Shown here piece after piece: positions 16,316 through 25,097 of a stretch of 25,932 nt of DNA; within the stretch, counting starts at the first letter, position 1, and each line of letters opens with the position of its first letter. Made by a program: the position numbers and the translations under genes. The stretch lies in NCBI GenBank assembly GCA_021791145.1, contig JAJYXE010000030.1, positions 1 to 25,932 on the forward strand, given 5' to 3'. This stretch comes from Actinomycetes bacterium (lineage in GTDB: Bacteria > Actinomycetota > Acidimicrobiia > Acidimicrobiales > RAAP-2). The notes beneath the pieces are model-generated. The model had not been told where the DNA came from. It made no database searches and saw nothing but the letters and a program-made list of their open reading frames with translations.

Positions 16316-18481
16316 TCAGGTCGTGACGCTGAGCCGAAGCCCCGGAGCCTCTGCACGGGTGACGGCGCCGTCGGCTCCGACGTCGAGGCGGAGGCGGTGG
16401 GGTCCGAGCCGGAGGTCTTCGATCGAGACCGCTCCCCACTCGGGTGGCAGCGCCGGCGCCACGTTGACGGTGCCGCCGGGCACGTCGGGATCGAGGCCGA
16501 GCAGCGCGGTGAGCATGCCGATCGGTGCGGCAGCGGCCCACGCCTGCGGCGAGCAGCTGGCCGGGTACGGCACCGGCCCGGGGACGTCCCGCCGGTCGAA
16601 CCCGCAGAAGAGCTCGGGGAGCCGGCCGGCGAAGTAGGCGGCGGCCTCGAGCAGCCCGGAAGCGACCCGCTGGGCGGCGCCGACGAAGCCGTAGCGGGCC
16701 AGCCCCGCAATGCAGATGGCGGTGTCATGCGGCCACACCGAGCCGTTGTGGTAGCTCGCAGGGTTGTACGCGCCCATCGAAGTGGCGAGCGTCCGGATGC
16801 CGTAACCGCTGAAGAGCTCCGGGGAGCACAGCCGTTCGGCAACGGACCACGCCTTGTGCGCCTCGGCGATCCCCGTCCACAGTGCGTGGCCCATGTTGGA
16901 GGCGAGCGCGTCGATCGGGCGCTTCTCGGCGTCGAGACCGACTGCGAAGTGTCCGCGGTCTGCCAGCCAGAAGTCCTCGTTGAAGCGGCGCTTCAGGTCC
17001 TCCGCTCGATACGCCCAGTGCGCGGCGGTCTCGTGGTCGCCGCGGCGAGCGGCCAGCTCTGCGCGCGCCACGAAGGCTCCGTAGACGTAGGCCTGGACCT
17101 CCACCAACGCGATCGGCGGCTCAGCCCACGTGCCGTCGGCGAAGTTGACCCCGTCCGCGGAGTCCTTCCACCCTTGGTTGCGAAGGCCGCGATCGGTCCA
17201 GCGACGGTATTCGACGTAGCCGTCGCCGTCTCGGTCGCCGTGCTCGTCGATCCATCCCAGGGCGGCGTCGGCGGCTGGCAGCAGCTCGTCGATCACCTCT
17301 GGGTCGATCCCCCAGCGCGCCATTTGGCCGAGGACCATCACGAACAGCGGAGTGGCATCGACGGACCCGTAGTACCGCTCGGCGCCACCCAGGGAGAGCG
17401 ACACGTCGGCACCGAATCGGAGCTCGTGAAGGATCTTTCCCGGCTCCTCCTCGCTCAGTGGATCGACGGCCTTCCCCTGGTGCCTGGCCAACGCCCGCAG
17501 CGTGCCCACGGCGATGTCGGGGCCGAGGGCCAGGGTGAGGGCGCTCGTGACGAGCGAGTCACGCCCGAAGAGCGCCATGAACCAGGGTGCACCTGCCGCG
17601 ACCACCGTGAGATCGGGCTCGGTCGGGTCGGCCAGGTGGAGCGATGCGAGATCCTCCTCGCTCCGTCCGACAGTGAGGCCGAGCGCGAGGGAGTCCGAGC
17701 GGACCTTCGGGCTCACCTGCTGCCACTCGGCGATCCGCCGCACCGGCGCCGCGTGCTCGACGGGCGTGTCGACCGGGAATCGCATCGGGATCTCCTGGCC
17801 GTCGAGGTCGGCGACCACGGACACCGAGGTGCGCCACTCCCCGTGAGGCACGACCACCGCTCGCCACGTGAGCCCCTCTGGGGTGGCGGTCGCCCCTCGC
17901 GCGCGGACGTGCACTGCCCGGTCGTGCGTGCCGTGTCGGCCTGCTGCCGACCACTCCTCACCGCCGGCCCTCACCGCGGCCGTCCCCGGCGCCGGCTCCC
18001 CGAGCTTCACCGCGAACAGGTCGGCGAAGTCGGCGCCGACCTCGAGGTGCACCGACACCCCCGCGGGCTCCTTGCCGTAGTTGCGCACGACGAGGTCCTC
18101 CCGCATGCCGCTCCCGACGTAGCGGCGCCGCTCGACGAGGACCGTCGGCTCGAGGTGGCCGTCGCGAACCCTGCTGCGCCCCACGAACACCCCGGCGAAC
18201 GGCTCGGCGCGGAAGCCACCGAGGGGGCTGACCGACTTGCCGTCGATCTGCAGGCACCAGCGCGAGATGATCCGGGCGTCGCGTACGAAGAGGCCTTGCC
18301 CTGGCTCGTCGATGTCGCCACCGGATCCGCTCACCACGAACGTCGCGCCCTCGACGAGGACCTGGCCGCCGTGCTCGGGAGGCTCCGCGCCGAACCCCGA
18401 GCTTCCCGGCACCGCCTCGAGACGCCGCGGCCCGGACGTCTCGAGGTCGCCGGGCGCGGCGATCGTCGGCTGGGGCTTCAC
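16316..18481 (-). CDS. Amylo-alpha-1,6-glucosidase / glycogen debranching-type glycosidase
   Basis: Cytoplasmic glycoside hydrolase with an N-terminal beta domain (about 35-250; LFVRDARIISRWCLQIDG) and an (alpha/alpha)6 catalytic part. Conserved segments are PWFMALFGRDSL near 299-310, YYGSVDATPLFV at 370-381, RNQGWKDSADG at 434-444 and NGSVWPHDTAI near the end. This is the pattern of bacterial amylo-alpha-1,6-glucosidase-like proteins that trim alpha-glucans or related glucosides. With the GTG at 18481 it has 721 residues, normal for the group; GGTGGA is 7 bases upstream, and the start overlaps the stop of a 45-codon frame by GTGA. The frame is open to 18667 but has no family similarity there. 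It ends the TPP-riboswitch operon, where no thiamine role is evident. Confidence 0.88.
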   Translation of the reverse strand: MKPQPTIAAPGDLETSGPRRLEAVPGSSGFGAEPPEHGGQVLVEGATFVVSGSGGDIDEPGQGLFVRDARIISRWCLQIDGKSVSPLGGFRAEPFAGVFVGRSRVRDGHLEPTVLVERRRYVGSGMREDLVVRNYGKEPAGVSVHLEVGADFADLFAVKLGEPAPGTAAVRAGGEEWSAAGRHGTHDRAVHVRARGATATPEGLTWRAVVVPHGEWRTSVSVVADLDGQEIPMRFPVDTPVEHAAPVRRIAEWQQVSPKVRSDSLALGLTVGRSEEDLASLHLADPTEPDLTVVAAGAPWFMALFGRDSLVTSALTLALGPDIAVGTLRALARHQGKAVDPLSEEEPGKILHELRFGADVSLSLGGAERYYGSVDATPLFVMVLGQMARWGIDPEVIDELLPAADAALGWIDEHGDRDGDGYVEYRRWTDRGLRNQGWKDSADGVNFADGTWAEPPIALVEVQAYVYGAFVARAELAARRGDHETAAHWAYRAEDLKRRFNEDFWLADRGHFAVGLDAEKRPIDALASNMGHALWTGIAEAHKAWSVAERLCSPELFSGYGIRTLATSMGAYNPASYHNGSVWPHDTAICIAGLARYGFVGAAQRVASGLLEAAAYFAGRLPELFCGFDRRDVPGPVPYPASCSPQAWAAAAPIGMLTALLGLDPDVPGGTVNVAPALPPEWGAVSIEDLRLGPHRLRLDVGADGAVTRAEAPGLRLSVTT

Positions 18482-18615
18482 GGGTGGATCCACCGCCTGC
18501 CCGGGGTCTTCGTGCCCGGTCGTCGGTTCCCGTCCTCCCGAGCGATGTTGACAAGTTGGTTCAGGCAGAAGTGCGACATCGTAGACACTCCGAGGTCGGT
18601 GAGGAAGCGCACCAT
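18478..18615 (-). CDS. Possible small protein of 45 residues
   Basis: Unrecognised. Frame from ATG 18615 (MVRFLTDLGVSTMSHFCLNQ...) to a TGA that overlaps the glycosidase GTG start by 4 bases, the same GTGA junction as at three other places in this operon. It starts 14 bases after the kinase stop codon. About four fifths of its codons end in G or C, like the neighbours, although the stretch 18540-18600 is less GC-rich. It has no signal peptide or clear membrane segment; the tail is basic (RRPGTKTPGRRW). There is no strong ribosome-binding site (AGGCGG lies too far up). ATG 18576 is an alternative start. It could be a leader peptide coupling translation of the glycosidase, or chance. Confidence 0.4.
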   Translation of the reverse strand: MVRFLTDLGVSTMSHFCLNQLVNIAREDGNRRPGTKTPGRRWIHP

Positions 18616-18629
18616 GACGAGACGCCGCC

Positions 18630-19892
18630 TCAGGCCTTCGTGCGCAGGTGCTCGAGGAGCGCGGCACCCTCCCCCTCCTCGAAGTAGCGGCAGTGCCCGA
18701 TCAGGTAGTCGTTGGCCGCGAGCGCCGCGTCGGCGTCCGAGCCGGCCACGGTCGCGAAGTACTCCACCTCGCTGAGCGCGTACTCGACGTGGCACGCCGG
18801 CAGCACGTCCGCGACGTCGCGCCACCCGCCCGCGCCCCACGAGCGTCGCACGCCGTACCCTTCGAGGAAGGCGTCGACGCCGTCGACGTCCGCCAAGCGC
18901 GTCCCGGGGCCAGAGAGCCAGGGGACGAAGCTCCGCTCGAGCGCGACGGCGACGTCGTGAACCGCTGCGGTGCGGTTTGACAGGCCGAGATCCAAGACCT
19001 CTGCGACCGATGCCGTCGGGCCGCGGCCCCACCACGTGAGGTTGGACGGATGCCAGTCGCCGTGCGCCCAGCCCCGGGGCCGGTGACGGAGCACCCGGCT
19101 CGCCCGCTCGAGCGCAGGGACGCAGTGCCGGTGAACGGCGCCTGCGGCGCCTGCCCGGTCGAGGGCTGCTGCGAGCGCAGGGCGAGCCTCGAGGAGCCGG
19201 TCGAGGGCTGCTCCGGGGTCCGAGGAGCCGGCGAGAACCACCGACGAGACGAGCGGGCCGAACGCGCGGTCCGCGGCGTCGAACCCTGCCGCAGCCACGT
19301 GGAAGCGGGCGAGCGCGCTGCCCGCTGCGGCCGCATGGCGCGTCGATGCGTACGGGTGCCACGACGGCACCTCCGCGTAGAGGTCCTCGCCTCGAGCTCT
19401 CGCAAAGACCTCGTAGAGCCCACCTGCCACCTGGGCAACCGTCGAGCCGTCGTCGGCCACGACCACCTTGGGGACCGCCACGCCGCGCCGGCGCAGGTGG
19501 GCCGCGAGCCGGTGCTCGGTGCGCAGGCTCGCGATCGAGCGCACGCGGGGGTCGTGGCGCTTGACGAAGACCGTCGTCGTCCCGACCTCGACGAGCCCGC
19601 CCGCCGACATGGGACGGGGGCTGTGCCAGACAGGCCGGGCGGTGGCGACCCCGGGCCCGAGGCACCCGACGTAGCCCGCGAGCACCTCTTGCACCTCGGC
19701 GTCGTCGAGCGCCGGCCACGTGGCGGGGACCAGGCTCGTCCCCATGCCGTGGACCAGGCCGGGCTGGCGCGTCGGTCCGGGCTGGCGCGGCGGCCCGGGC
19801 ACAGGTGGCGGCACCGGCAGAGCTGGCTGCCCCGGCAGAGGTGGCGGACCCGGCGAGCGTGGCCGCCCGGGCGCGGCGGGCGTCTCCCTCAC
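18630..19892 (-). CDS. APH/choline-kinase-fold phosphotransferase, candidate thiamine (precursor) kinase
   Basis: Small-molecule kinase of the APH superfamily. Counting from the GTG at 19892 (420 residues): VFVKRH with the ATP lysine near 111, GWAHGDWHPSNL with catalytic Asp279 and Asn284, and DLGLSNR with the metal aspartate near 301. The E. coli thiamine kinase belongs to this superfamily, and the gene follows a riboswitch-controlled thiamine-type transporter, so phosphorylation of thiamine or of the imported pyrimidine is a reasonable inference; choline, homoserine or aminoglycoside-like substrates cannot be excluded. Start: GTG 19892 overlaps the ykoC stop as GTGA, like the other junctions, but gives a 49-residue proline-rich head (about 19745-19892). 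ATG 19745 would give 371 residues and no coupling, and has no Shine-Dalgarno. Confidence 0.82.
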   Translation of the reverse strand: MRETPAAPGRPRSPGPPPLPGQPALPVPPPVPGPPRQPGPTRQPGLVHGMGTSLVPATWPALDDAEVQEVLAGYVGCLGPGVATARPVWHSPRPMSAGGLVEVGTTTVFVKRHDPRVRSIASLRTEHRLAAHLRRRGVAVPKVVVADDGSTVAQVAGGLYEVFARARGEDLYAEVPSWHPYASTRHAAAAGSALARFHVAAAGFDAADRAFGPLVSSVVLAGSSDPGAALDRLLEARPALAAALDRAGAAGAVHRHCVPALERASRVLRHRPRGWAHGDWHPSNLTWWGRGPTASVAEVLDLGLSNRTAAVHDVAVALERSFVPWLSGPGTRLADVDGVDAFLEGYGVRRSWGAGGWRDVADVLPACHVEYALSEVEYFATVAGSDADAALAANDYLIGHCRYFEEGEGAALLEHLRTKA

Positions 19893-20641
19893 CACAACAG
19901 CGGGTGCCAGGTGCCCGCGGCGAGCGCCAGGAGGTTCGCACCCGCGACGAGTGCCGCCGAACCCACGACGAGCGCCCAGTCGCTCCGGCGAAACACCTGG
20001 CGCCGGGCCGCCGTCCGGGGCCCGGACGCGTCGAACCCGCGGCTCTCCATCGCGCACGCAAGGCGCGTCGCGCGCCGGATGGCGGCGACGAGGAGCCCGA
20101 AGACCGCGGAGGCGAAGAGGGCCGCCATGCCGAGCGGGGACCGCCCGGCGTCGATCCCCCGTGCGCGGCGAGCCCGGCGGATGGTCTGCCAGTCGATCGA
20201 GACCAGGGGGAGCAGGCGCACGGCGGCCAGCGAACCGTAGGCAAAGCGCGCCGGGACGTGCAGTTGCTGATGCACCGCGTCGGCGAGGTCGACCGGATCC
20301 GTGGCGGCGAAGGCGACCACGCCGGGGAGCGCGATCGCCATCAGCCGCAGGGAGATCGCCGCGATGGTCGTGCCGTCGGCGTCGGAAGCCACGAGGTTCG
20401 CGACCGCCACGCCGCACGCCGCAAGCGGCAGGGGCCACGCGCGCCGCACGAGGAAGCGCCACCCGACCCCGATGACCGGCAGGCAGGCGAGCTCCGATCC
20501 GAGCACGACCGACGCCGTGACCACGTCCACGGTGACGAGCAGGCCGGCCGCGACCACCAGGGCCACGGCCAGCTTGGCCAGCGGGTTGAAGGTGCCGAGC
20601 GCGCCCGACGCGAGTGGGGCGTCGAGGCTGAGGGCCCTCAC
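19889..20641 (-). CDS. ykoC: ECF transporter transmembrane (T) component, YkoC-like
   Basis: Integral membrane energy-coupling component of 250 residues (EcfT/CbiQ fold). After a start with FNPLAKL typical of T components come several hydrophobic helices (LAVALVVAAGLLVTV; LPLAACGVAVANLV; LMAIALPGVVAFAA; ALVVGSAALVAGANLLALA). The two coupling-helix signatures are present: RRARRARGID around 160 and AMESRGFD around 200, the Ala-Arg-Gly-type motifs that dock on the ATPase. The GTG start at 20641 overlaps the ykoD stop by 4 bases and the stop overlaps the kinase start by 4, so all are translated as one unit. With ykoD and ykoE it forms a thiamine/HMP-type uptake system. Confidence 0.9.
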   Translation of the reverse strand: MRALSLDAPLASGALGTFNPLAKLAVALVVAAGLLVTVDVVTASVVLGSELACLPVIGVGWRFLVRRAWPLPLAACGVAVANLVASDADGTTIAAISLRLMAIALPGVVAFAATDPVDLADAVHQQLHVPARFAYGSLAAVRLLPLVSIDWQTIRRARRARGIDAGRSPLGMAALFASAVFGLLVAAIRRATRLACAMESRGFDASGPRTAARRQVFRRSDWALVVGSAALVAGANLLALAAGTWHPLLW

Positions 20642-22104
20642 AGCGGCTCCCCCGCCGGTGTCCTGGCAACGACGCGGCCCGCGGCCAGGCGCACCACCCG
20701 GTCGGCGAGCGCGGCCACCAGGTCCTCGTCGTGGGTGACCGTCACGATCGCGCTGCCGCGCGCACGAGCGGCGGCGAGGAGGTCGACCAACTCGTCCCAG
20801 GTGCGGGCGTCCTGCCCGAAGGTCGGCTCGTCGAGCACCAGCAGCTCGGGATCGGCGACGAGCGCGGTGGCGACCGACAGGCGACGCTTCTCGCCGCCCG
20901 ACAGGGTGAAGGGGTTCGCCGCGGCCAGGTGCGAGAGGTGCAGCCGCTCGAGGAGCTCGCCCACGCGCCGGCGGGCCGCGTCCGACGGCATCTGCGCGCG
21001 CTTGGCGCCGACCGCGAGCTCGGCGTCGACGGTCGCGGCCACGAACTGGTGCTCGGGCTCCTGGAAGACGGTCCCGACATGGCGCACCAGCTCGCTCGGC
21101 TTCCAGCGCGCGTAGGGGGTTGCCGGGCCGCCGGCCACGAAGCGGACCGCTCCGGCCGTCGGCACGAGGAGGGACGCGAGGCAGAGCGCCAGCGTGCTCT
21201 TGCCGGACCCGTTCGGGCCGACGACGGCGGTGACCTGGGAGCCCGCGACCTCGAGGTCGACGCGCGCCAACGCGTCGGCCGCGGCCGCCGGGTAGCGCAC
21301 CGTGACGGCGTCCGCGACGACCACCGGTGGTCCTGCCTTCTCCGGCGCGCCGCGCCGAGCCGGCGCTCGACCAGGAACCCAGACGCCTGCCTCCCTCAAG
21401 GACGCCCCGTGGCGCGAGAACACCTCATCCGGCGCGCCGTCGTGGCGGACGCCGCCTCCGGGCTCGAGCACGACGACTCGGTCCACCCCGTCGACTAGCT
21501 CGTCCACCCGATGCTCCACGATCACGACGGTGCTCGACGCGTCGCGCAGCAGCTCCCACACCGTGTCGCGTACGAGTGCAGCGCCCGGCGGGTCCAAGTT
21601 GCTCGTGGGCTCGTCGAGGAGCCAGAGCCTCGGAGCGACGGCGAGCACGTCGGCGATCGCCAGTCGCTGCTGCTCGCCGCCCGAGAGGTGCTCGACGGCG
21701 TGGTCGAGCGGGTATCCCAGCTCGACGGCGTCGAGCGCCGCGCGCACCGCCGGCCAGATCTCCTCCGACGGGACCGCCCGGTTCTCGAGCCCGAAGGCGA
21801 CCTCGTCTCCGAGCCTCGCCATGACGAGCGAGCTTCCGGGGTCCTGGAACACGATCCCCGTGCGGCGGTCCGGTCCGGTGACCGGAGCGCCGTGGACCCA
21901 GAGCGCTCCTTCGGCGTCACCCGCCTCCGGTGCGTTGAGGAGCCCGGCGAGACCCTGGAGCAGCGTGCTCTTTCCCGCGCCCGACGGGCCGAGGAGCAGC
22001 ACCCGTTCGCCCTGTTCGACCCGCAGGTCGAGGCCGCGCAGCGCCCAACCCCTGCGACCCGCGTGGCGCCAGCCCCAGCCGCGTGCCTCGATGAGCGCGC
22101 TCAC
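20638..22104 (-). CDS. ykoD: ECF transporter ATP-binding protein with two ABC domains, YkoD-like
   Basis: Cytoplasmic double ATPase of 488 residues. The first domain has Walker A GPSGAGKST at 39-47, signature LSGGEQQR and Walker B LWLLDEPTSNLD. The second has Walker A GPNGSGKST, a Q-loop FQEPEHQF, signature LSGGEKRR and Walker B LLVLDEPTFGQD. Both sites look complete. The fused pair of ABC domains is the YkoD arrangement (also seen in some cobalt/other ECF systems), and the partners here are YkoE- and YkoC-like. The GTG at 22104 overlaps the ykoE stop by GTGA; a longer frame to 22338 lies over ykoE and is not used. Confidence 0.92.
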   Translation of the reverse strand: MSALIEARGWGWRHAGRRGWALRGLDLRVEQGERVLLLGPSGAGKSTLLQGLAGLLNAPEAGDAEGALWVHGAPVTGPDRRTGIVFQDPGSSLVMARLGDEVAFGLENRAVPSEEIWPAVRAALDAVELGYPLDHAVEHLSGGEQQRLAIADVLAVAPRLWLLDEPTSNLDPPGAALVRDTVWELLRDASSTVVIVEHRVDELVDGVDRVVVLEPGGGVRHDGAPDEVFSRHGASLREAGVWVPGRAPARRGAPEKAGPPVVVADAVTVRYPAAAADALARVDLEVAGSQVTAVVGPNGSGKSTLALCLASLLVPTAGAVRFVAGGPATPYARWKPSELVRHVGTVFQEPEHQFVAATVDAELAVGAKRAQMPSDAARRRVGELLERLHLSHLAAANPFTLSGGEKRRLSVATALVADPELLVLDEPTFGQDARTWDELVDLLAAARARGSAIVTVTHDEDLVAALADRVVRLAAGRVVARTPAGEPL

Positions 22105-22712
22105 GCCACAGGCTCGCGGCGGCCCGAGGCGAAGGGCTGGAGGACCCCCGTGCGCGCCAGGGCCCGCACCAGCCACCACGAGCCGAAGCCCGCCATGACC
22201 GTCGAGCTGGCCATCACGATGACGACGTAGAGGAGCTTCCAGTCCGCCACCCAGGCGCTGTAGTAGTAGACGAGGTCGAGGCACGCGGCGGCGAGCCCCG
22301 CCACCGCGCCGGCCACGGCCGCCGCGGGGAGCCGCCACGAGCGGTAGGTGAGGATGAGGAACACGAGCTCAGGGGCGAGCCCTTCGAAGACGCCGTAGAT
22401 CACCACCGACAGGCCCCACGAGCTGCCGAGCAGCGCTTCGACGATCGACGCGACGAGCTCGGTGTAGAGGGCGGCGCCGGGCTTGCGGATGACGAGGGCG
22501 CCGATCACCCCTGGAGCCAGCCACGCGCCGTAGAGGACCGCATGAGCGGGAGGGAAGGCGGCGAAGGCCGCTGTGGTCGCGTACCACAGCTGGTCCCAGG
22601 CCCAGAAGACGACACCGCCCGCGACGGCGATGACCGAAGCGACCAGCACGTCGACGGTGCGCCATCGGCCGATCCGGACAGCACGGACGTTCTGCAGATC
22701 GGGCTCGGCCAT
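22101..22712 (-). CDS. ykoE: ECF transporter substrate-binding (S) component, YkoE-like (thiamine/HMP)
   Basis: Membrane S component of 203 residues. Predicted helices include VLVASVIAVAGGVVFWAW, HAVLYGAWLAPGVIGALVI, GLSVVIYGVFEGLAPELVF and AAAVAGAVAGLAAACLDLV. The opening RTVDVLVASVIAVAGG...WDQLW and the segments KPGAALYTELVAS and GLAPELVFL are characteristic of YkoE, whose known relatives import thiamine precursors such as hydroxymethylpyrimidine. A TPP riboswitch lies immediately before the ATG at 22712, which supports the substrate class. The ribosome-binding site GAAGGGAG falls inside the riboswitch 3' end. It is the first gene of the operon. Confidence 0.93.
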   Translation of the reverse strand: MAEPDLQNVRAVRIGRWRTVDVLVASVIAVAGGVVFWAWDQLWYATTAAFAAFPPAHAVLYGAWLAPGVIGALVIRKPGAALYTELVASIVEALLGSSWGLSVVIYGVFEGLAPELVFLILTYRSWRLPAAAVAGAVAGLAAACLDLVYYYSAWVADWKLLYVVIVMASSTVMAGFGSWWLVRALARTGVLQPFASGRREPVA

Positions 22713-22804
22713 CGCTGACTCCCTTCGCTGGTATGACCCAGATCAGGTTCGAGGGTCTGCGGCGGACCGCACTCTCAGCGCCGGACGGCGCTCCCCTGTC
22801 AGCG
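22713..22804 (-). ncRNA. TPP riboswitch (THI element)
   Basis: On the minus strand the element has the conserved parts in order: GGGGAGC, CTGAGAG (22778-22772 region), GACCC, GAACCTGATCTGGGTCATAC and CAGCGAAGGGA. The closing helix P1 is a perfect 7-bp stem, CGCTGAC at 22804-22798 with GTCAGCG at 22719-22713, and the ATG of ykoE follows directly. The Shine-Dalgarno sequence GAAGGGAG is part of the aptamer, so binding of thiamine pyrophosphate should block ribosome access: translational control with no separate expression platform visible. Confidence 0.96.
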
Positions 22805-22829
22805 GCCATCGTACCCGACGGCGCGCCGC

Positions 22830-22873
22830 GAGCCTCACGCGCCGACCCCGCACGGGCCGGCGCGCGCAGGCTC
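22830..22873 (-). terminator. Strong hairpin at the end of katG
   Basis: Nested inverted repeats: outer GAGCCT with AGGCTC, inner CGCGCCG (22838-22844) with CGGCGCG (22858-22864), around a 13-base loop. The outer arm overlaps the katG stop codon (22872-22874). There is no T-run, as is common in high-GC actinobacteria. It separates katG from the riboswitch operon on the same strand. Confidence 0.55.
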
Positions 22874-25046
22874 AGGCGAGGTCGAAGCGGTCGAGGTTCA
22901 TGACCTTGTCCCATGCGGCGACGAAGTCGGCCACGAACTTCGGCCCCGCGTCGGCGCTCCCGTAGACCTCGGTGATGGCACGAAGCTGCGAGTGCGCGCC
23001 AAACACCAAGTCGACCGCGGTGGCGGTCCATCTCAGATCTCCGGTCGAGCGATCCCGCCCTTCGTACACGTGCTCTTCGGCCGGAGAGGCCGGGGAGGGC
23101 TTCCACTCGATCCCCATGTCCAGCAGGTTCACGAAGAAGTCGTTGGAGAGGACTCCCGGCCGGTCCGTCAGGATCCCGTGAGGGGAGCCTCCGGCGTTGG
23201 CTCCCAGCGCGCGCATGCCGCCCACCAGGACGGTCATCTCGGGCGCGGTCAGCGTCAAGAACAGCGCCCGGTCGACGAGCAGCTTCTCGGGCGGGAGCTT
23301 CTCCCCCGCCCGAAGGTAATTCCGGAACCCGTCGGCTCGTGGCTCGAGCACGGCGAAGGACGCCACGTCCGTCTCCTCTTGCGATGCGTCGGTTCGCCCC
23401 GGGGCGAAGGGGACGACGACGTCGTGCCCGGCCCTCCTCGCCGCCTGCTCGACCGCCGCGCAGCCGCCCAGGACGACCAGATCGGCGATCGAGACGGACT
23501 TCTTGTTCGAAGAGCCGTTGAAGCCCTCCTGGATCCCTTCGAGCACCGAGAGCACCTTGGCCAGCTCGGCCGGATCGTTGGCCGCCCAGCTGCGTTGCGG
23601 CTCGAGTCGGACCCGGCCGCCGTTGGCGCCGCCCCGCTTGTCGGTTCCCCGGAAGCTGGCGGCCGCGGCCCACGCAGCCAGCACGAGCTGGGAGGCGGGC
23701 AGCCCGGAGGCGAGGATCGCCTGCTTCAGCGAGGCGACGTCGGCGTCGTCGACCAGCTCGTGGTCGACGGGAGGCACGGGGTCCTGCCAGCGCTGGGGCT
23801 CGGGGACGAGCGGGCCGCGGCAGCGCGAGTGGGGGCCCATGTCCCGGTGGAGCAGCTTGTACCAGGCCTTGGCGAAGGCATGGGCCAGCAGGTCGGGGCG
23901 CTCGTGGAAGCGCCTGGCGATCGGCTCGTAGACCGGGTCGGCCCTGAGCGCGATGTCGGTCGTCAGCATCATCGGCGCGTGGCGCACGCCCGGATCGTGG
24001 GCATCGGGCACGGCGCCTTGCGCGCGGGGGTCGACGGGCGTCCACTGCTTCGCCCCTGCAGGGCTCGTCGTCAGCTCCCAGTCGTAGCCGAACAGGTGGT
24101 CCAAGAACCCGTTGTCCCAGGCCGTCGGCTCGTCGGTCCACGCACCTTCGAGCCCGCTGGTCCAGGTGTCCGGGCCGTTGCCCGCACCCGCGTCGTTCTT
24201 CCACCCGAGCCCCTGCTGCTCGAGCGGGGCGGCTTCGGGCTCGGGCCCGATGTGCTCGGCGGTCACCGCCCCGTGGGCCTTGCCGAACGTGTGGCCGCCC
24301 ACGATCAAAGCGACCGTCTCCTCGTCGTCCATCGCCATGCGGGCGAAGGTCTGGCGGACGTACTTGGCGGCCAGGAGCGGGTCGGGGTTCCCCCCGGGGC
24401 CCTCGGGGTTGACGTAGATGAGGCCCATGTGATCGGCGGCGTAGGGGCCGAGCATGTCGCCGGCTGCGTCGTGTCGCTCGTCGCCGAGCCAGGCGTGCTC
24501 CACGCCCCAGTCGATCTCTTCGGGCTCCCAGATGTCGGGGCGCCCGAAGCCGAACCCCAGCGTCTCGAGGCCCATCGCCTCGACGGCGCAGTTCCCTGCG
24601 AACATGATGAGGTCGGCCCACGAGAGCGTCCGCCCGTACCTCTGCTTGACCCCCAGGAGCAGCCGGCGTGCCTTGTCGAGGCTGGCGTTGTCGGGCCAGC
24701 TGTTGAGCGGAGCGAAACGCTGCGCCCCGGTGCCGCCGCCCCCCCGCCCGTCGGTGATGCGGTAGGTGCCCGCCGCGTGCCAGGCCATCCGGATGAACAA
24801 GGGGCCGTAGTGCCCGTAGTCCGCCGGCCACCACTCCTGGGAGGTGGTCATCACCTCGACGAGGTCGCGCCGGAGCGCCTCGACGTCGAGACGCCTGACC
24901 TCCTTCGCGTAGTCGAAGTCCTGCCCGAAAGGATCCGACTGGAGCGGATGGGCGTGGAGCACGTTGACGTTCAGGCGGTTCGGCCACCATTCGTCGTTGG
25001 TCGTGGGCCTCGCCATCTCGCTGGGCGGGCCTTCGCGCTGGGGCAT
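22872..25046 (-). CDS. katG: Catalase-peroxidase
   Basis: Bifunctional haem enzyme that destroys hydrogen peroxide, 724 residues. Residues can be lined up with the Mycobacterium tuberculosis enzyme at a constant offset of 18: distal Arg86, Trp89, His90 ([11 protein letters not shown]); Asp119; Tyr211 (YVNPEGP) and Met237, which with Trp89 form the covalent adduct needed for catalase activity; proximal His252 ([10 protein letters not shown]); and Ser297, the counterpart of Ser315. All are present, so the protein should be fully active. The C-terminal haem-less half is intact (through [12 protein letters not shown]). ATG 25046 follows a perfect GAGGAGGT with 7-base spacing. It is divergent from the fur gene, which probably represses it. 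Long antisense frames across it are GC-bias shadows. Confidence 0.98.
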   Translation of the reverse strand: MPQREGPPSEMARPTTNDEWWPNRLNVNVLHAHPLQSDPFGQDFDYAKEVRRLDVEALRRDLVEVMTTSQEWWPADYGHYGPLFIRMAWHAAGTYRITDGRGGGGTGAQRFAPLNSWPDNASLDKARRLLLGVKQRYGRTLSWADLIMFAGNCAVEAMGLETLGFGFGRPDIWEPEEIDWGVEHAWLGDERHDAAGDMLGPYAADHMGLIYVNPEGPGGNPDPLLAAKYVRQTFARMAMDDEETVALIVGGHTFGKAHGAVTAEHIGPEPEAAPLEQQGLGWKNDAGAGNGPDTWTSGLEGAWTDEPTAWDNGFLDHLFGYDWELTTSPAGAKQWTPVDPRAQGAVPDAHDPGVRHAPMMLTTDIALRADPVYEPIARRFHERPDLLAHAFAKAWYKLLHRDMGPHSRCRGPLVPEPQRWQDPVPPVDHELVDDADVASLKQAILASGLPASQLVLAAWAAAASFRGTDKRGGANGGRVRLEPQRSWAANDPAELAKVLSVLEGIQEGFNGSSNKKSVSIADLVVLGGCAAVEQAARRAGHDVVVPFAPGRTDASQEETDVASFAVLEPRADGFRNYLRAGEKLPPEKLLVDRALFLTLTAPEMTVLVGGMRALGANAGGSPHGILTDRPGVLSNDFFVNLLDMGIEWKPSPASPAEEHVYEGRDRSTGDLRWTATAVDLVFGAHSQLRAITEVYGSADAGPKFVADFVAAWDKVMNLDRFDLA

Positions 25047-25097
25047 CCTCTGACCTCCTCGTGGCGCCGAAGGGCCTCAGTTGGGCGCCTTCTGAAG

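Noticed and set aside
18546..18565. TTGAC...GTTCAG resembling a sixth regulon operator
   Set aside because: Half-site spacing is one base longer and the right arm is degenerate; it lies outside any catabolic promoter and inside the possible small gene.
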